A DNA stretch of 26,515 bases from the NCBI GenBank assembly GCA_964539665.1, contig CAZIKB010000094.1, forward strand, positions 1 through 26,515, read 5' to 3'. Positions 7,882 through 16,904 of the stretch are shown one piece after another. Origin of the DNA: CAZIKB01 sp964539665 (GTDB lineage: Bacteria > Zhuqueibacterota > Zhuqueibacteria > Oceanimicrobiales > Oceanimicrobiaceae). Both the position numbers and the translations under genes were made by a program. Within the stretch, counting starts at the first letter, position 1. Every line of letters starts with the position of its first letter. The notes beneath the pieces were generated by a model. That model searched no databases, was not told where the DNA came from, and worked only from the letters and a program-made list of their open reading frames with translations.

Positions 7882-9147
7882 TTATCCCTGCGTTTTTAAA
7901 TACTCCTCCAGTTGTTTTGGGGAGACCTCCATATATTGATCGCAAATATAGCATTTGCTGCCAGTTTTTTGTACTGAAAAGGCGCAGCGAATAGAATTGG
8001 CAAGATCACTTTCAGCCAGGAATATAAAAACCATTAATGCAGCTACAGATAAACCACTGCATAAAATGATCATATTTTTTATACCGTAAGCTTCTGCTAT
8101 CGCACCTAAAAAGAAGCCGGCAATGGATATACCCAAATCAAATCCGCCGAAATAAAAAGAAAAGATTTTTCCTCGTGTTTCCTCGGTAGTATTGTCAGCT
8201 ACTAATGCTGATAACGTGGGTTGATGTGCCCCGAAGCCAATACCATAAAGCACGGCGGCAATGGAAATCAAACCGATGCTTGTTGGTTGACTTAATAAAT
8301 ACAGCCCGGAGGTAATACAAATTAAAGAACAAACCATAATGAGACCCCGACCCACCAGGTCGGATAATCGACCTGTTATAAATCGAATGACAAGTGCAGC
8401 AGTACCATAAATTGCGAAGAATAGCCCAATGTTAATATTGATTGTTTCATTGAGAAATATTGGCAGAAAAAATATCACTCCGCCATGCGCTAATGAAATT
8501 AATAAAATAATCATGAATGCAACCAGAATCCTTCGTTGCATAATAATTTGAAAATAACCAATGCTTTTTTGGGTGGACTTATGAGATTTGGTTTCTTTCA
8601 GTAGTAGCGCGGTTAAAAAACATGCAAGCGCCATTACAGATACAAATCCAAATAATATATTATCACCCCAATTGTCACGGATGAAAATTCCTAATATCGG
8701 TCCCCCCGAAAAAGCTACTGTGTTTGATACGCTGGTATAGCTGAGAACTTCACCTCGTTTGTGAATTGGTGCTGAGTCTGTGATTAAAGTAATGGATGCC
8801 GTGCCAAAGGCCGCCAGTCCTAATCCATGAAATATCCGCAGAGCAACTAACATGGGGATACTCTTGACGAATATATAAGTTATGGGCGCAACAATAAAAA
8901 TTAAAATGCCTAACAGCAGTATAATTTTTCGTCCCAGGGTATCAATCTGTTTGCCGACTAATGGTCTGAAAAGCAGGACTCCAATAGCAAATGAACTCAT
9001 GACCAGTCCAATTTGAGATTCATCACCGCCCAAATTTTTCAAGTAAAGGGGAAAGGTCGGTAAAAGTGTAGATAAGCTGGTAAAGAATAAAATTCTGGTG
9101 ATCCAGTGTAAAATGAGCTGCGAGGTTAAAAGTCCTTCTGATTTCAT
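7882..9147 (-). CDS. MFS transporter with cysteine-containing C-terminal tail
   Basis: A 421-residue major facilitator with the usual twelve hydrophobic spans. Motif A is visible after span 2 (GKQIDTLGRK, about 65-74) and again in the second half (GRLSDLVGRG). The sequence resembles drug/metabolite exporters of the MFS_1 group; the substrate cannot be read from it. The cytosolic tail after the last span (RCAFSVQKTGSKCYICDQYM) has a CYIC pair plus an upstream Cys, which is unusual for an MFS protein and might bind a metal or be redox active. The gene is convergent with the ABC permease, with only 5 bases between stop codons. The ATG at 9147 directly begins the protein; upstream is AT-rich with no strong Shine-Dalgarno. 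Confidence 0.85.
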   Translation of the reverse strand: MKSEGLLTSQLILHWITRILFFTSLSTLLPTFPLYLKNLGGDESQIGLVMSSFAIGVLLFRPLVGKQIDTLGRKIILLLGILIFIVAPITYIFVKSIPMLVALRIFHGLGLAAFGTASITLITDSAPIHKRGEVLSYTSVSNTVAFSGGPILGIFIRDNWGDNILFGFVSVMALACFLTALLLKETKSHKSTQKSIGYFQIIMQRRILVAFMIILLISLAHGGVIFFLPIFLNETININIGLFFAIYGTAALVIRFITGRLSDLVGRGLIMVCSLICITSGLYLLSQPTSIGLISIAAVLYGIGFGAHQPTLSALVADNTTEETRGKIFSFYFGGFDLGISIAGFFLGAIAEAYGIKNMIILCSGLSVAALMVFIFLAESDLANSIRCAFSVQKTGSKCYICDQYMEVSPKQLEEYLKTQG

Positions 9148-9415
9148 GTTGGTGAAATATATAATCTTTTTTCATAGTTGCAAGATATTCCTGATGCAGC
9201 GGGCTGCCATGTTGAATTTATTGTTAGAAGTTACATTGTCACATTGTTCTATTTTTGCTAATCATCAAACAATTTAACAATAAAACAATGTATCTGTAGA
9301 GCAATGAGAAAAAAATCCATGATTTCAGTGGAAATACCATACAATACCTGGCACTAACAAGCAAAACCCCAGATTTTTTTGTTGATTTTCATTCATATTT
9401 CTGTTAAGTTGATTT

Positions 9416-10582
9416 ATGGTTTATAAGTTATTACAAAATTTTTTTATTAGTTGTTTTATATTAACATTATTGTTCAATTTATATGGGCAGCAAAAGTCTG
9501 AAAAGCATTATGAAAAACTGCGCAAGATTCGCAAAGAAATCTATGACGTAGAAAAAGAAATTACAGCGAATGAAAAAAAAGAATCTTCAGTGCTCTATGT
9601 GTTGACAAATTTAGATTTAGAGATTGATTTAACGCAGAGTATTATTCAAAATAAAAAAAGTGAAACGAAAAAAAGCGAAAGACAAATAGCAAAAATTGAA
9701 AAACAGCTTAATACCACTCAAAAGGAATTACAGCGCTTAAAGGAAATGTTGAAAAAACGTCTGGTTTATTTTTATAAATACGGGCGCATGAAGGATATTG
9801 AACTTTTATTGACGGCCAGATCTTTTAATCAGGGATTATTATGGATTGAATATCAAAAACGAATGTCTGCGCAAGATCATCGTAATTATCAGGGGATTAT
9901 TGACAAGCAGGCACAAATTGAGCGCGACAGAAATTTGTTGACCATTGAATTGGAAGAAAAGCGAAAATTATTAGCCGCGAAGTTAAAAGAAGAAGATAAT
10001 TTAAAAAAGAAAAAAGACGAGCGTCAGAAGGTTCTTAAATCCATTCGACAAAACACTGATCTCCTGCGTCAGGAATTGGTGGCGAAAGAATTGGCCGCTG
10101 CTGAAATTCGCAAATTGGTAGCACAACTCGATCGGGCGCCGGTCACAACGCCACTTTTAGAATCAGGCACACCTTTTTCTGAGCTGCAGGGCAGGATGCT
10201 TTGGCCAACACAAGGTCAGGTTATTACTAAATTTGGAAAATATAAACACCCTGAATTAAAAACAGTAACTGAAAATATTGGAATTGATATTAAAGCAGGA
10301 TTGGGAAGTCCGGTTAGTGCGGTTGCTGAAGGCAGAGTTACAGTTATCACCTGGCAGCGTGGAAGAGGCAATATTATAATTATCAGCCATTATGGCGGGT
10401 ATTACACAGTTTATACGCATTTAAAAGAAATTTTAGTTAACGTGTTCGAAGAAATTGAAATGGGCCAGGTTATTGGTAACGTAGGCGAATCTGGCTCCAT
10501 TAAAGGGCCTGTGCTCCATTTTGAGATTTGGAAAGGACAACAAAAACTCAATCCAGAGTTCTGGCTCGCAAAACAGACTTAA
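9416..10582 (+). CDS. EnvC-like murein hydrolase activator (degenerate LytM/M23)
   Basis: A 388-residue exported protein with a signal peptide (about 1-24), a long charged coiled-coil region (about 28-240) and a C-terminal LytM/M23 domain (about 262-388). In active LytM enzymes zinc is held by H-x3-D and the second His of an H-x-H motif. Here the first ligand is Asn287 (NIGIDI, Asp291 retained), and the H-x-H is VLH (Val366, His368); His335 of YTHL is kept. Two key histidines are therefore lost, so peptidase activity is unlikely. EnvC of E. coli is likewise catalytically dead and instead activates amidases at the division septum, so a role in activating cell-wall amidases is inferred. The end HFEIWK...LNPEFWL is typical of EnvC-like proteins. 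The downstream holB starts 61 bases later, so the two may be co-transcribed. Confidence 0.85.
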   Translation: MVYKLLQNFFISCFILTLLFNLYGQQKSEKHYEKLRKIRKEIYDVEKEITANEKKESSVLYVLTNLDLEIDLTQSIIQNKKSETKKSERQIAKIEKQLNTTQKELQRLKEMLKKRLVYFYKYGRMKDIELLLTARSFNQGLLWIEYQKRMSAQDHRNYQGIIDKQAQIERDRNLLTIELEEKRKLLAAKLKEEDNLKKKKDERQKVLKSIRQNTDLLRQELVAKELAAAEIRKLVAQLDRAPVTTPLLESGTPFSELQGRMLWPTQGQVITKFGKYKHPELKTVTENIGIDIKAGLGSPVSAVAEGRVTVITWQRGRGNIIIISHYGGYYTVYTHLKEILVNVFEEIEMGQVIGNVGESGSIKGPVLHFEIWKGQQKLNPEFWLAKQT

Positions 10583-10643
10583 TTTCATTTTAATATATTG
10601 TAATAAATACCGAAACTCTATATATAACCAAAGAATCTATTCA

Positions 10644-11729
10644 ATGAGATTCGAAAAAATAATCGGACAAAATCGAGTCAAAGAATTTTTTCAAAATGCT
10701 ATTGAAAATGGTCGAATTTCGCATGCTTACCTGTTCGTTGGCGAGCGAGGTGTTGGTAAAGAAGCTATGGCACTGGAAATTTCAAAAGCATTGCTTTGTT
10801 CAAATATTCAGAATAACCATTCTGATAACTGTCCTGACTGTTCGAGAATTGCTAAATTAAGTCACCCGGATATAAATTTTTTATTTCCATCACCCAAAAA
10901 TATAAAGGAAGACGAGCATAAAAAAATCTTTTCAAGCGTTGCCGAGGATGCTTATAATCGCTTAGAAATCTGGGCGAAACCAACGATTTCTATTGAACGA
11001 ATTCGGGAAATGCGGCACGCTTCATCTTACAAATCATTTGAAGGGAAGGGTCGTGTTGAAATAATTGCAGACTGTGAAAAATTGACAACGGAAGCTTCTA
11101 ATGCTTTACTAAAAATATTGGAAGAACCGCCTGATAAAATGTATTTATTTTTGATTTCTTCAAAAGCAAATTTGTTATTACCGACAATCACATCCCGCTG
11201 TCAAGTGATTAAATTTGATCCGCTTGCTATTGAGGACATTGAACAAGCTTTAATGAGTCGAAAATCAGTGGATGAAAAACGAGCGCGCCTGACGGCCCGA
11301 TTAGCAGGAGGAAGCTATCGACGCGCCGTGGAGCTGTTGGATGAAAATTTGATTGAAATGCAGAATAAAGCGTTGGAATTTTTTAGAAAAAGTGTTCAAA
11401 ATGATTTTAATCAAATTTTTTTCATAGAAGAAACTTTACACAATTTTCAACGCGACTTAAAAAAGATAAAAGAACTTTTGATGCTTGTGAATATTTGGTT
11501 CAGAGATGCGATGATATTCAAAGAAACTAACGGAGAAGCTGAGGAACTGCTTATAAATTATGATCAATTGGAGATTTTAACAAATTTCACCAATAAATTC
11601 CCGAACGCAGATTTGTATAGCGCAGTTCGTGAAATTGAAAAGTCTTTAGGACTTATAGACAGAAATGTGCAAACTCAATTGATCATGATAGTGTTATTGA
11701 ACAAATTAAGAGGATATTTGAGGAGATGA
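10644..11729 (+). CDS. holB: DNA polymerase III delta-prime subunit
   Basis: A 361-residue clamp-loader subunit beginning MRFEKIIGQNRVKEFFQNAI, then HAYLFVGERGVGKE (degenerate P-loop), a partial zinc module C-x10-C-x2-C (the fourth usual Cys is replaced by Ile), the helix LTTEASNALLKILEEPP, and the sensor-1 motif TSRCQ. This is the standard delta-prime/DnaX-like layout. The loader opens the beta clamp at the replication fork. The start at ATG 10644 is chosen because conserved sequence begins there; the frame extends upstream into the EnvC-like gene without family similarity. It is followed by ricT after 3 bases, with AGGAG of the next ribosome site inside its end. This replication plus ricT pairing is common in bacteria (holB-yaaT). 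Confidence 0.9.
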   Translation: MRFEKIIGQNRVKEFFQNAIENGRISHAYLFVGERGVGKEAMALEISKALLCSNIQNNHSDNCPDCSRIAKLSHPDINFLFPSPKNIKEDEHKKIFSSVAEDAYNRLEIWAKPTISIERIREMRHASSYKSFEGKGRVEIIADCEKLTTEASNALLKILEEPPDKMYLFLISSKANLLLPTITSRCQVIKFDPLAIEDIEQALMSRKSVDEKRARLTARLAGGSYRRAVELLDENLIEMQNKALEFFRKSVQNDFNQIFFIEETLHNFQRDLKKIKELLMLVNIWFRDAMIFKETNGEAEELLINYDQLEILTNFTNKFPNADLYSAVREIEKSLGLIDRNVQTQLIMIVLLNKLRGYLRR

Positions 11730-11732
11730 ATT

Positions 11733-12584
11733 GTGGAAAATTATATAATAGAGGTAAAGTTCAAAGGTGAACGAAGAGAACTTTTTGTAAATGTAAAACA
11801 ATTTCAACTAAAGGTCGGCGATTATACAATAGTTGAAGCGGAAAAAGGAGTGGACATTGGGCGTGTTAATCATATAAGCCCACTTCTGAATTCCTCAAAA
11901 GAATCTGATAATTTAAGAAAAGTTATAAGAAAAACCGATAAAGAAGATTTGCTTAAATATAAAGAGATTCAACATCAGGAGAATGATGCGATTGACGTTT
12001 GTAAAACTGAAATTGCAAATCATAAGCTGGATATGAAATTGGTAGATTGTGAATTTCAGTATGATAAAAACAAAATAACTTTCTATTTCACATCAGAGAA
12101 TCGGGTTGATTTTAGAAAACTGGTCAAAGATGTGGCGCGAGTATATAAAACCCGCATTGAATTCCGACAAATTGGCGTGAGAGATGAGGCTCGCAGAGTG
12201 GGTGGCTATGGTGTATGCGGGAGAAAATTTTGCTGTACGTCCTGGATTAAGGAATTTATGCCCATTACTACACAAGCCGCCAAAGACCAGAATCTCCCGT
12301 TAAACCCGTCTAAACTTGCAGGAGTCTGTGGACGTCTTAAGTGCTGTTTGATGTATGAACGGGATTTTTATAATCAGGTGATTTATAAATTTCCTGATTT
12401 AGCAAGACCAGTATTCACTGAACAGGGCAAAGGGATTGTATCCAATATTGACATATTTAATGACACGGTCCTGGTATTGTTTCCGGACGACACTACAGAG
12501 AATTATTCGTTAGATTATATTAGGCGAAGTTTACATCAGTGTGAAAAGAAATGCGAAAATTCTAATCCTAAAGACTTAAATTAA
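11733..12584 (+). CDS. ricT: PSP1-domain protein RicT (YaaT)
   Basis: A 283-residue PSP1 family protein. In Bacillus, RicT (YaaT) with RicA and RicF binds Fe-S clusters and adjusts RNase Y-dependent RNA processing; whether those partners exist here is unknown. The PSP1 core lies at about residues 60-200. Two Cys-rich motifs are evident: CGRKFCC and VCGRLKCC, separated by about 35 residues, as in the family. It starts at GTG 11733 with AGGAG at 11721-11725. It sits directly behind holB and before metG, a recurrent gene order (holB-ricT-metG) in many phyla that supports the assignment. Confidence 0.9.
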   Translation: MENYIIEVKFKGERRELFVNVKQFQLKVGDYTIVEAEKGVDIGRVNHISPLLNSSKESDNLRKVIRKTDKEDLLKYKEIQHQENDAIDVCKTEIANHKLDMKLVDCEFQYDKNKITFYFTSENRVDFRKLVKDVARVYKTRIEFRQIGVRDEARRVGGYGVCGRKFCCTSWIKEFMPITTQAAKDQNLPLNPSKLAGVCGRLKCCLMYERDFYNQVIYKFPDLARPVFTEQGKGIVSNIDIFNDTVLVLFPDDTTENYSLDYIRRSLHQCEKKCENSNPKDLN

Positions 12585-12611
12585 CCATCCTTAAGATTTT
12601 CAGAGGTATCT

Positions 12612-14681
12612 TTGACAAATAAAGAAAAAATATTAGTAACGAGTGCGCTACCTTATGCGAACGGCCCATTGCATCTGGGTCACCTCGCCGGAGCATATCT
12701 GCCAGCCGATATTTATGTCCGTTATCAGCGTTTAAAAGGCAATGATATTGTCTATATTTGCGGCTCGGATGAACATGGTGTGCCCATTACTATCAAGGCT
12801 GAGCAGGAGGGCGTATCGCCGCAGCACATAATAGATAGATATCACGCGTTAAACAAAGAGAGTTTTCGCCGCTTTGGTATCAGTTTTGATAATTACTCAA
12901 GAACTTCTTTACCCATACATCATAAAACCGGCCAGGAGTTTTTTTTAGATCTTTATAATAAAGGCATTCTAAAACAGAAAAAAGATATGCAGTTTTATGA
13001 TGAACAAGCTCAAATGTTTCTTCCGGATAGATACGTGGAGGGTACGTGTCCAAATTGTAAATTTGAAGAAGCCCGCGGGGACCAGTGTGAAAACTGCGGC
13101 AGCGATTTGAATCAGATTGATTTAATTAATCCCAAAAGTAAAATCTCGGGTAAGCCACCTGAATTGCGCGAAACCTATCACTGGTATTTTCCTCTGGGGG
13201 ATTTTCAGGAAAAATTGAAGCAATATCTTGACGGCCATCCGGAATGGAAAGATAATGTTAAAAATTATTGCTACGGTTGGTATAAACAGGGACTTAAAGA
13301 TCGGGCGGTTACTCGCGATTTGAACTGGGGAATTAAAGTTCCCATTGAGGAGTCAGAAGGTAAAGTCCTTTATGTCTGGTTTGAAGCTGTTTTAGGTTAT
13401 ATTTCCTCTACTAAAGAATGGGCGGAAAATTCAGGTCAACCAGAAAAATGGAAAGATTACTGGCAAAATGAACACTGCAAACTTGTCAATTTCATTGGCA
13501 AAGATAACATTGTATTTCATGCGGTCATGTTCCCGGCAATTTTGATGGCAAAGGGTGGATATGTTCTACCGACAAATGTGCCTGCCAATGAATTTCTAAA
13601 CATCGAACAGCTGAAGTTATCTACGAGCCGTAACTACGCGATATGGCTGGATGAATATCTGGACTCTTTTCCGGTTGATCCGCTAAGATATTGCCTGGCC
13701 TCTATCTCACCAGAAACCAAAGATTCAGACTTTTCCTGGAGAGATTTCCAAACCAGAAACAACAGCGAATTGGTAGGAATTTTAGGGAATTTCATTAACC
13801 GTTCTTTGACGTTTATCGGCAAGAATTTTAATAATTGTGTCCCTGAACAAAATCAGCTTGATGATCTGGATAATTGGATGCTTGGTCGACTAACTGACGC
13901 GCCAAAACAAGTGGGTGAGGCGCTCGAAAAATTTGAAGTAAGAGAAGCTCTGCGGAGATTTATGAACATTGCGCGGGATGCGAATAAATATTTCAATGAT
14001 CAGCAGCCCTGGCTGACATTACGGGAAGATTTAGATAAATGCAGCACCACCCTGAATATCTGCATTCAAGTTTCGAAAACACTGGCTATATTAATGCAAC
14101 CTTTTATGCCTTTTTCGGCTGAAAAATTATGGCGTCTTTTAAACCTGGAAAACGAAGTGCAAAATCAAAATTGGCTTGAAGCCGGGTCCATTCAGATTGA
14201 CTCAGGTCATACTTTGTGTAAACCAGATATTTTGTTTTCGAAAATTGAAAATGATATAATTGATCATGAAATTGAAAAGCTTGGAAAGGCATCTCAGCCA
14301 GAAACAAAACAGGAATCCTCAGAAAAGGAGACAAAAGTGGAAGAAAAAAAATCTGAATTAATATCTATTGATGAATTTAAAAAGGTCGACCTCCGAGTTG
14401 CCAGAATTTTGGCAGCGGAAAAAGTTGAGAAAGCTGACAAACTTTTGCGCCTTGAAATACAACTTGGCGAAGAAAAGAGACAAGTAATAGCTGGTATTGC
14501 CGAAAATGTTTCCCCCGATTCTCTGATAAATAAAAATATCGTGGTAGTCGCTAATTTACAACCTGCCACAATCCGCGGTCTGGAGTCACAAGGCATGCTA
14601 CTGGCTGCCGAGGATGACAAGGGGAATTTGAGTTTAGTGACATTGGATACAGAGATTGAATCCGGGGCGAGAATTAAATAG
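12612..14681 (+). CDS. metG: Methionyl-tRNA synthetase
   Basis: A 689-residue class I synthetase that charges tRNA-Met. It has HLGH (21-24) in the catalytic HIGH position, a zinc knuckle CPNC...CENC (Cys146, 149, 159 and 162), the KMSKS equivalent KLSTS (335-339), and a C-terminal EMAP/Trbp111-type tRNA-binding domain (about 585-689; VDLRVARIL and SQGMLLAAED) joined by a low-complexity acidic/basic linker (about 563-583). The full E. coli-like length of about 680 supports completeness. It starts at TTG 12612 (TTG ACA AAT) after AGAGG at 12602-12606. It lies 27 bases after ricT and is probably in the same operon. Confidence 0.97.
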   Translation: MTNKEKILVTSALPYANGPLHLGHLAGAYLPADIYVRYQRLKGNDIVYICGSDEHGVPITIKAEQEGVSPQHIIDRYHALNKESFRRFGISFDNYSRTSLPIHHKTGQEFFLDLYNKGILKQKKDMQFYDEQAQMFLPDRYVEGTCPNCKFEEARGDQCENCGSDLNQIDLINPKSKISGKPPELRETYHWYFPLGDFQEKLKQYLDGHPEWKDNVKNYCYGWYKQGLKDRAVTRDLNWGIKVPIEESEGKVLYVWFEAVLGYISSTKEWAENSGQPEKWKDYWQNEHCKLVNFIGKDNIVFHAVMFPAILMAKGGYVLPTNVPANEFLNIEQLKLSTSRNYAIWLDEYLDSFPVDPLRYCLASISPETKDSDFSWRDFQTRNNSELVGILGNFINRSLTFIGKNFNNCVPEQNQLDDLDNWMLGRLTDAPKQVGEALEKFEVREALRRFMNIARDANKYFNDQQPWLTLREDLDKCSTTLNICIQVSKTLAILMQPFMPFSAEKLWRLLNLENEVQNQNWLEAGSIQIDSGHTLCKPDILFSKIENDIIDHEIEKLGKASQPETKQESSEKETKVEEKKSELISIDEFKKVDLRVARILAAEKVEKADKLLRLEIQLGEEKRQVIAGIAENVSPDSLINKNIVVVANLQPATIRGLESQGMLLAAEDDKGNLSLVTLDTEIESGARIK

Positions 14682-14789
14682 TATGAAAGGGACAGAGATG
14701 ACGTGGATTTGATAGATAGATACCGATAAATATTAATTAGTGCGTTTTTGTTGTAATATATATCTTTAATTAATAAGGCGATAAAGATT

Positions 14790-14981
14790 ATGAAGGGCAT
14801 TCAATATTTAGTTGATGATAATGGCGAGAAAACAGCGGTTCAAATAGACCTCAAAGAATACAGAGAGCTTTGGGAGGACTTTTATGATTGTATAATATTT
14901 AAATTGAGATCTGATGAACCACGAGAATCTTTTGAAGTCGTCAAAGAAAGATTAATGGAACAAGGAAAACTGAATGGGTGA
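14790..14981 (+). CDS. Small antitoxin-like protein
   Basis: A 63-residue acidic protein (GEKTAVQIDLKEYRELWEDF near the N-terminus, then an acidic amphipathic tail) directly before a RelE/ParE-like toxin gene and overlapping it by 8 bases (ATGGGTGA). Gene order, size and overlap fit a type II antitoxin that binds and neutralises the toxin and represses its own promoter. I recognise it as similar to small antitoxin components found beside RelE-like genes, but no DNA-binding fold is evident by eye. It lies between metG and tatD. Confidence 0.7.
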   Translation: MKGIQYLVDDNGEKTAVQIDLKEYRELWEDFYDCIIFKLRSDEPRESFEVVKERLMEQGKLNG

Positions 14982-15234
14982 TTTCATAATCACTTTCGCT
15001 CGTTCAGCGCGAAAAGAACTTGAAGCTCTTGATATTTTAATAGTGAACAGGATTTTCCCGAAGATTGAAATGTTAGTTGAAGATCCACGCCCCAGTAATT
15101 GCCGAAAATTGCAAGGGGAGAAAAATTTATGGAGAATTCGGATTGGTGATTATCGTGTGATTTATGCGATTCACGAAAAAGAACGAGTAATAGATATCAT
15201 TGGGATAAGACATAGAAGTGACGCATATCGATAA
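14974..15234 (+). CDS. RelE/ParE-family toxin
   Basis: An 86-residue basic protein with the family pattern FARSARKELEALD near the start, KLQG followed by LWRIRIGDYRVIYAI in the core strands, and IIGIRHRSDAYR at the end. RelE proteins cleave mRNA on the ribosome; ParE proteins target gyrase. Which applies here cannot be decided from sequence. It is translationally coupled to the antitoxin by an 8-base overlap. The unit is compact and intact, so it may be functional. It interrupts an otherwise housekeeping block. Confidence 0.85.
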   Translation: MGDFIITFARSARKELEALDILIVNRIFPKIEMLVEDPRPSNCRKLQGEKNLWRIRIGDYRVIYAIHEKERVIDIIGIRHRSDAYR

Positions 15235-15337
15235 AAAGGAAAGTCAAATAATTTTAAATCATCAAGATTATATTTGTTCAAGTTTCTATTTTCAGTTTCA
15301 TTATTAAAGTCAGTGTTTACCAAACAGTATCAATAAA

Positions 15338-16120
15338 ATGCTAATCGACACCCACGCTCATCTTTATTTCGAACAATTTGATCAGGACCGGGACGAGGTT
15401 ATTCAGAATGCTTTTAAGGCTGGAGTAAAGAAAATTATCAATATCGGTATTGATTTAGAAACTTGTAGACAATCAATAAGATTGGCTGAGCAGTACCCTG
15501 GATTGTATGCGGCTGTTGGAATCCATCCCAACGACTCAAACGGACTGGACGACAAGACTTCTGCGGAATTGAAAGAATTAACCAGACACCCAAAGGTGGT
15601 TGCCATCGGTGAAATTGGCCTGGATTTTTATCGGGATCGAAGTCCGGTTGAAACTCAAAAAAAGGCATTTCGTTTACAGATAAATTTAGCAAAAGAATTG
15701 GGTCTGCCCATTGTTATTCACAATCGACAGGCAGGCAGGGAAATACTTGATATTTTGAAGTCGGAAGCAATAGACGGCTTGAGCGGTGTTTTTCACTGCT
15801 TTTCAGAAGACAAAAACTTTGCAGAAGAAGTATTGGAGTCAGGATTTTTTATTTCTTTTACAGGAAACCTAACATTCAAAAAATCGCAATTACCCGAAGT
15901 GGCGCGAATGATTCCGTTGAATCAGCTTTTATTGGAAACTGATTGCCCGTTTCTTTCTCCTGAGCCCAAACGAGGGCGGAGAAATGAACCAGCCCATATG
16001 GTTTACATCGCACAGAAGTTGGCTGATATCAAAGAAATTGAACTGTCTGAATTAGAAAAAATGACTACTGCCAATGCGGTTCGATTGTTTGGATTGGGAG
16101 ATGATGAGTTGAATGAATGA
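15338..16120 (+). CDS. tatD: TatD family hydrolase (metal-dependent DNase)
   Basis: A 260-residue TIM-barrel metal hydrolase. Metal ligands are visible: His6 and His8 (DTHAHL), Glu92 (GEIGLDF), His128 (VIHNRQ), His153 (FHCFSE) and Asp202 (LETDCPF). TatD/YcfH enzymes act as 3'-5' exonucleases or DNases in repair and possibly on D-aminoacyl-tRNA; the exact substrate is not settled. The family length (about 260) is complete. It overlaps ksgA by 8 bases, the start of a tightly packed run tatD-ksgA-mgtE-recO. Confidence 0.93.
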   Translation: MLIDTHAHLYFEQFDQDRDEVIQNAFKAGVKKIINIGIDLETCRQSIRLAEQYPGLYAAVGIHPNDSNGLDDKTSAELKELTRHPKVVAIGEIGLDFYRDRSPVETQKKAFRLQINLAKELGLPIVIHNRQAGREILDILKSEAIDGLSGVFHCFSEDKNFAEEVLESGFFISFTGNLTFKKSQLPEVARMIPLNQLLLETDCPFLSPEPKRGRRNEPAHMVYIAQKLADIKEIELSELEKMTTANAVRLFGLGDDELNE

Positions 16121-16904
16121 CACAACATTTCGGCCGCGGAAAAGTCTGGGGCAAAATTTTTTGGTGGACGAAAATATCGCCCGTAAAATAATTCTCAAGC
16201 TGAATCCAAATCCGCAGGATGTCATTTTAGAAATAGGACCCGGGTATGGAGTTTTGACTAAATATCTCTTTCCAAAAATTAAAAAAGTTATCGCGGTTGA
16301 AATCGACCGGAAACTAACTCAAACACTGAATGCGCAATACGGTCAAATTAATAATTTTGATTTAATTACAGCGGATTTCCTCAAAATAGATTTAGGTCAA
16401 TATATAAACGGAACAGACAGGTTCAGGATTATGGGTAATATCCCATATCATATAACCAGTCCGGTAATTTTTAAGATATTTAAAATTCGTGATTCTGTTC
16501 ATGATATGATTTTAATGATTCAAAAAGAAGTGGCTCAAAGAATTGTCGCTAATCCTGGTTGTAAAGAATATGGGATTCTCTCGGTTTTTAGCCAATTATT
16601 CTCACATCCGCAAATTCTGTTTCATGTTTCAAGGAACGTATTCATACCGAAACCAGACGTGGATTCTTCAGTTATACGCTGGGATTTTTCAAAAAAGCAA
16701 AAATTGCATGTAAAGAGTGAAGCTCGATTTGATAGGCTCATTCATGTTGTATTTCAACAGCGGCGGAAAATGTTGAGAAAATCTTTGAAAAGTAGTCCGG
16801 AATTTGCAGATAAATTGCATGATTTAACTTATAATTTAGAAAGACGTCCAGAAGAATTAAAACCAGAAGAATTTGTCGAGCTTACTAATTTAATCAGTGA
16901 CTAA
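16113..16904 (+). CDS. ksgA: 16S rRNA dimethyladenosine transferase
   Basis: A 263-residue Rossmann methyltransferase that dimethylates two adjacent adenines near the 3' end of 16S rRNA (RsmA/KsgA). Seen: SLGQNFLVDENIARKI (11-26), SAM motif ILEIGPGYGVL (38-48), the acid in AVEIDRKL, NIPYHITSPVI (109-119, the catalytic NIPY), and a basic C-terminal helical domain with RRKMLRKSL. It overlaps tatD by 8 bases and mgtE by one base (TAATG), implying coupled translation. Confidence 0.95.
   Translation: MNDTTFRPRKSLGQNFLVDENIARKIILKLNPNPQDVILEIGPGYGVLTKYLFPKIKKVIAVEIDRKLTQTLNAQYGQINNFDLITADFLKIDLGQYINGTDRFRIMGNIPYHITSPVIFKIFKIRDSVHDMILMIQKEVAQRIVANPGCKEYGILSVFSQLFSHPQILFHVSRNVFIPKPDVDSSVIRWDFSKKQKLHVKSEARFDRLIHVVFQQRRKMLRKSLKSSPEFADKLHDLTYNLERRPEELKPEEFVELTNLISD

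Noticed and set aside
9241..9291. Inverted repeat ACATTGTT / AACAATGT before the EnvC-like gene
   Set aside because: It is 8 bp in AT-rich DNA with a 35-base gap and is expected by chance.
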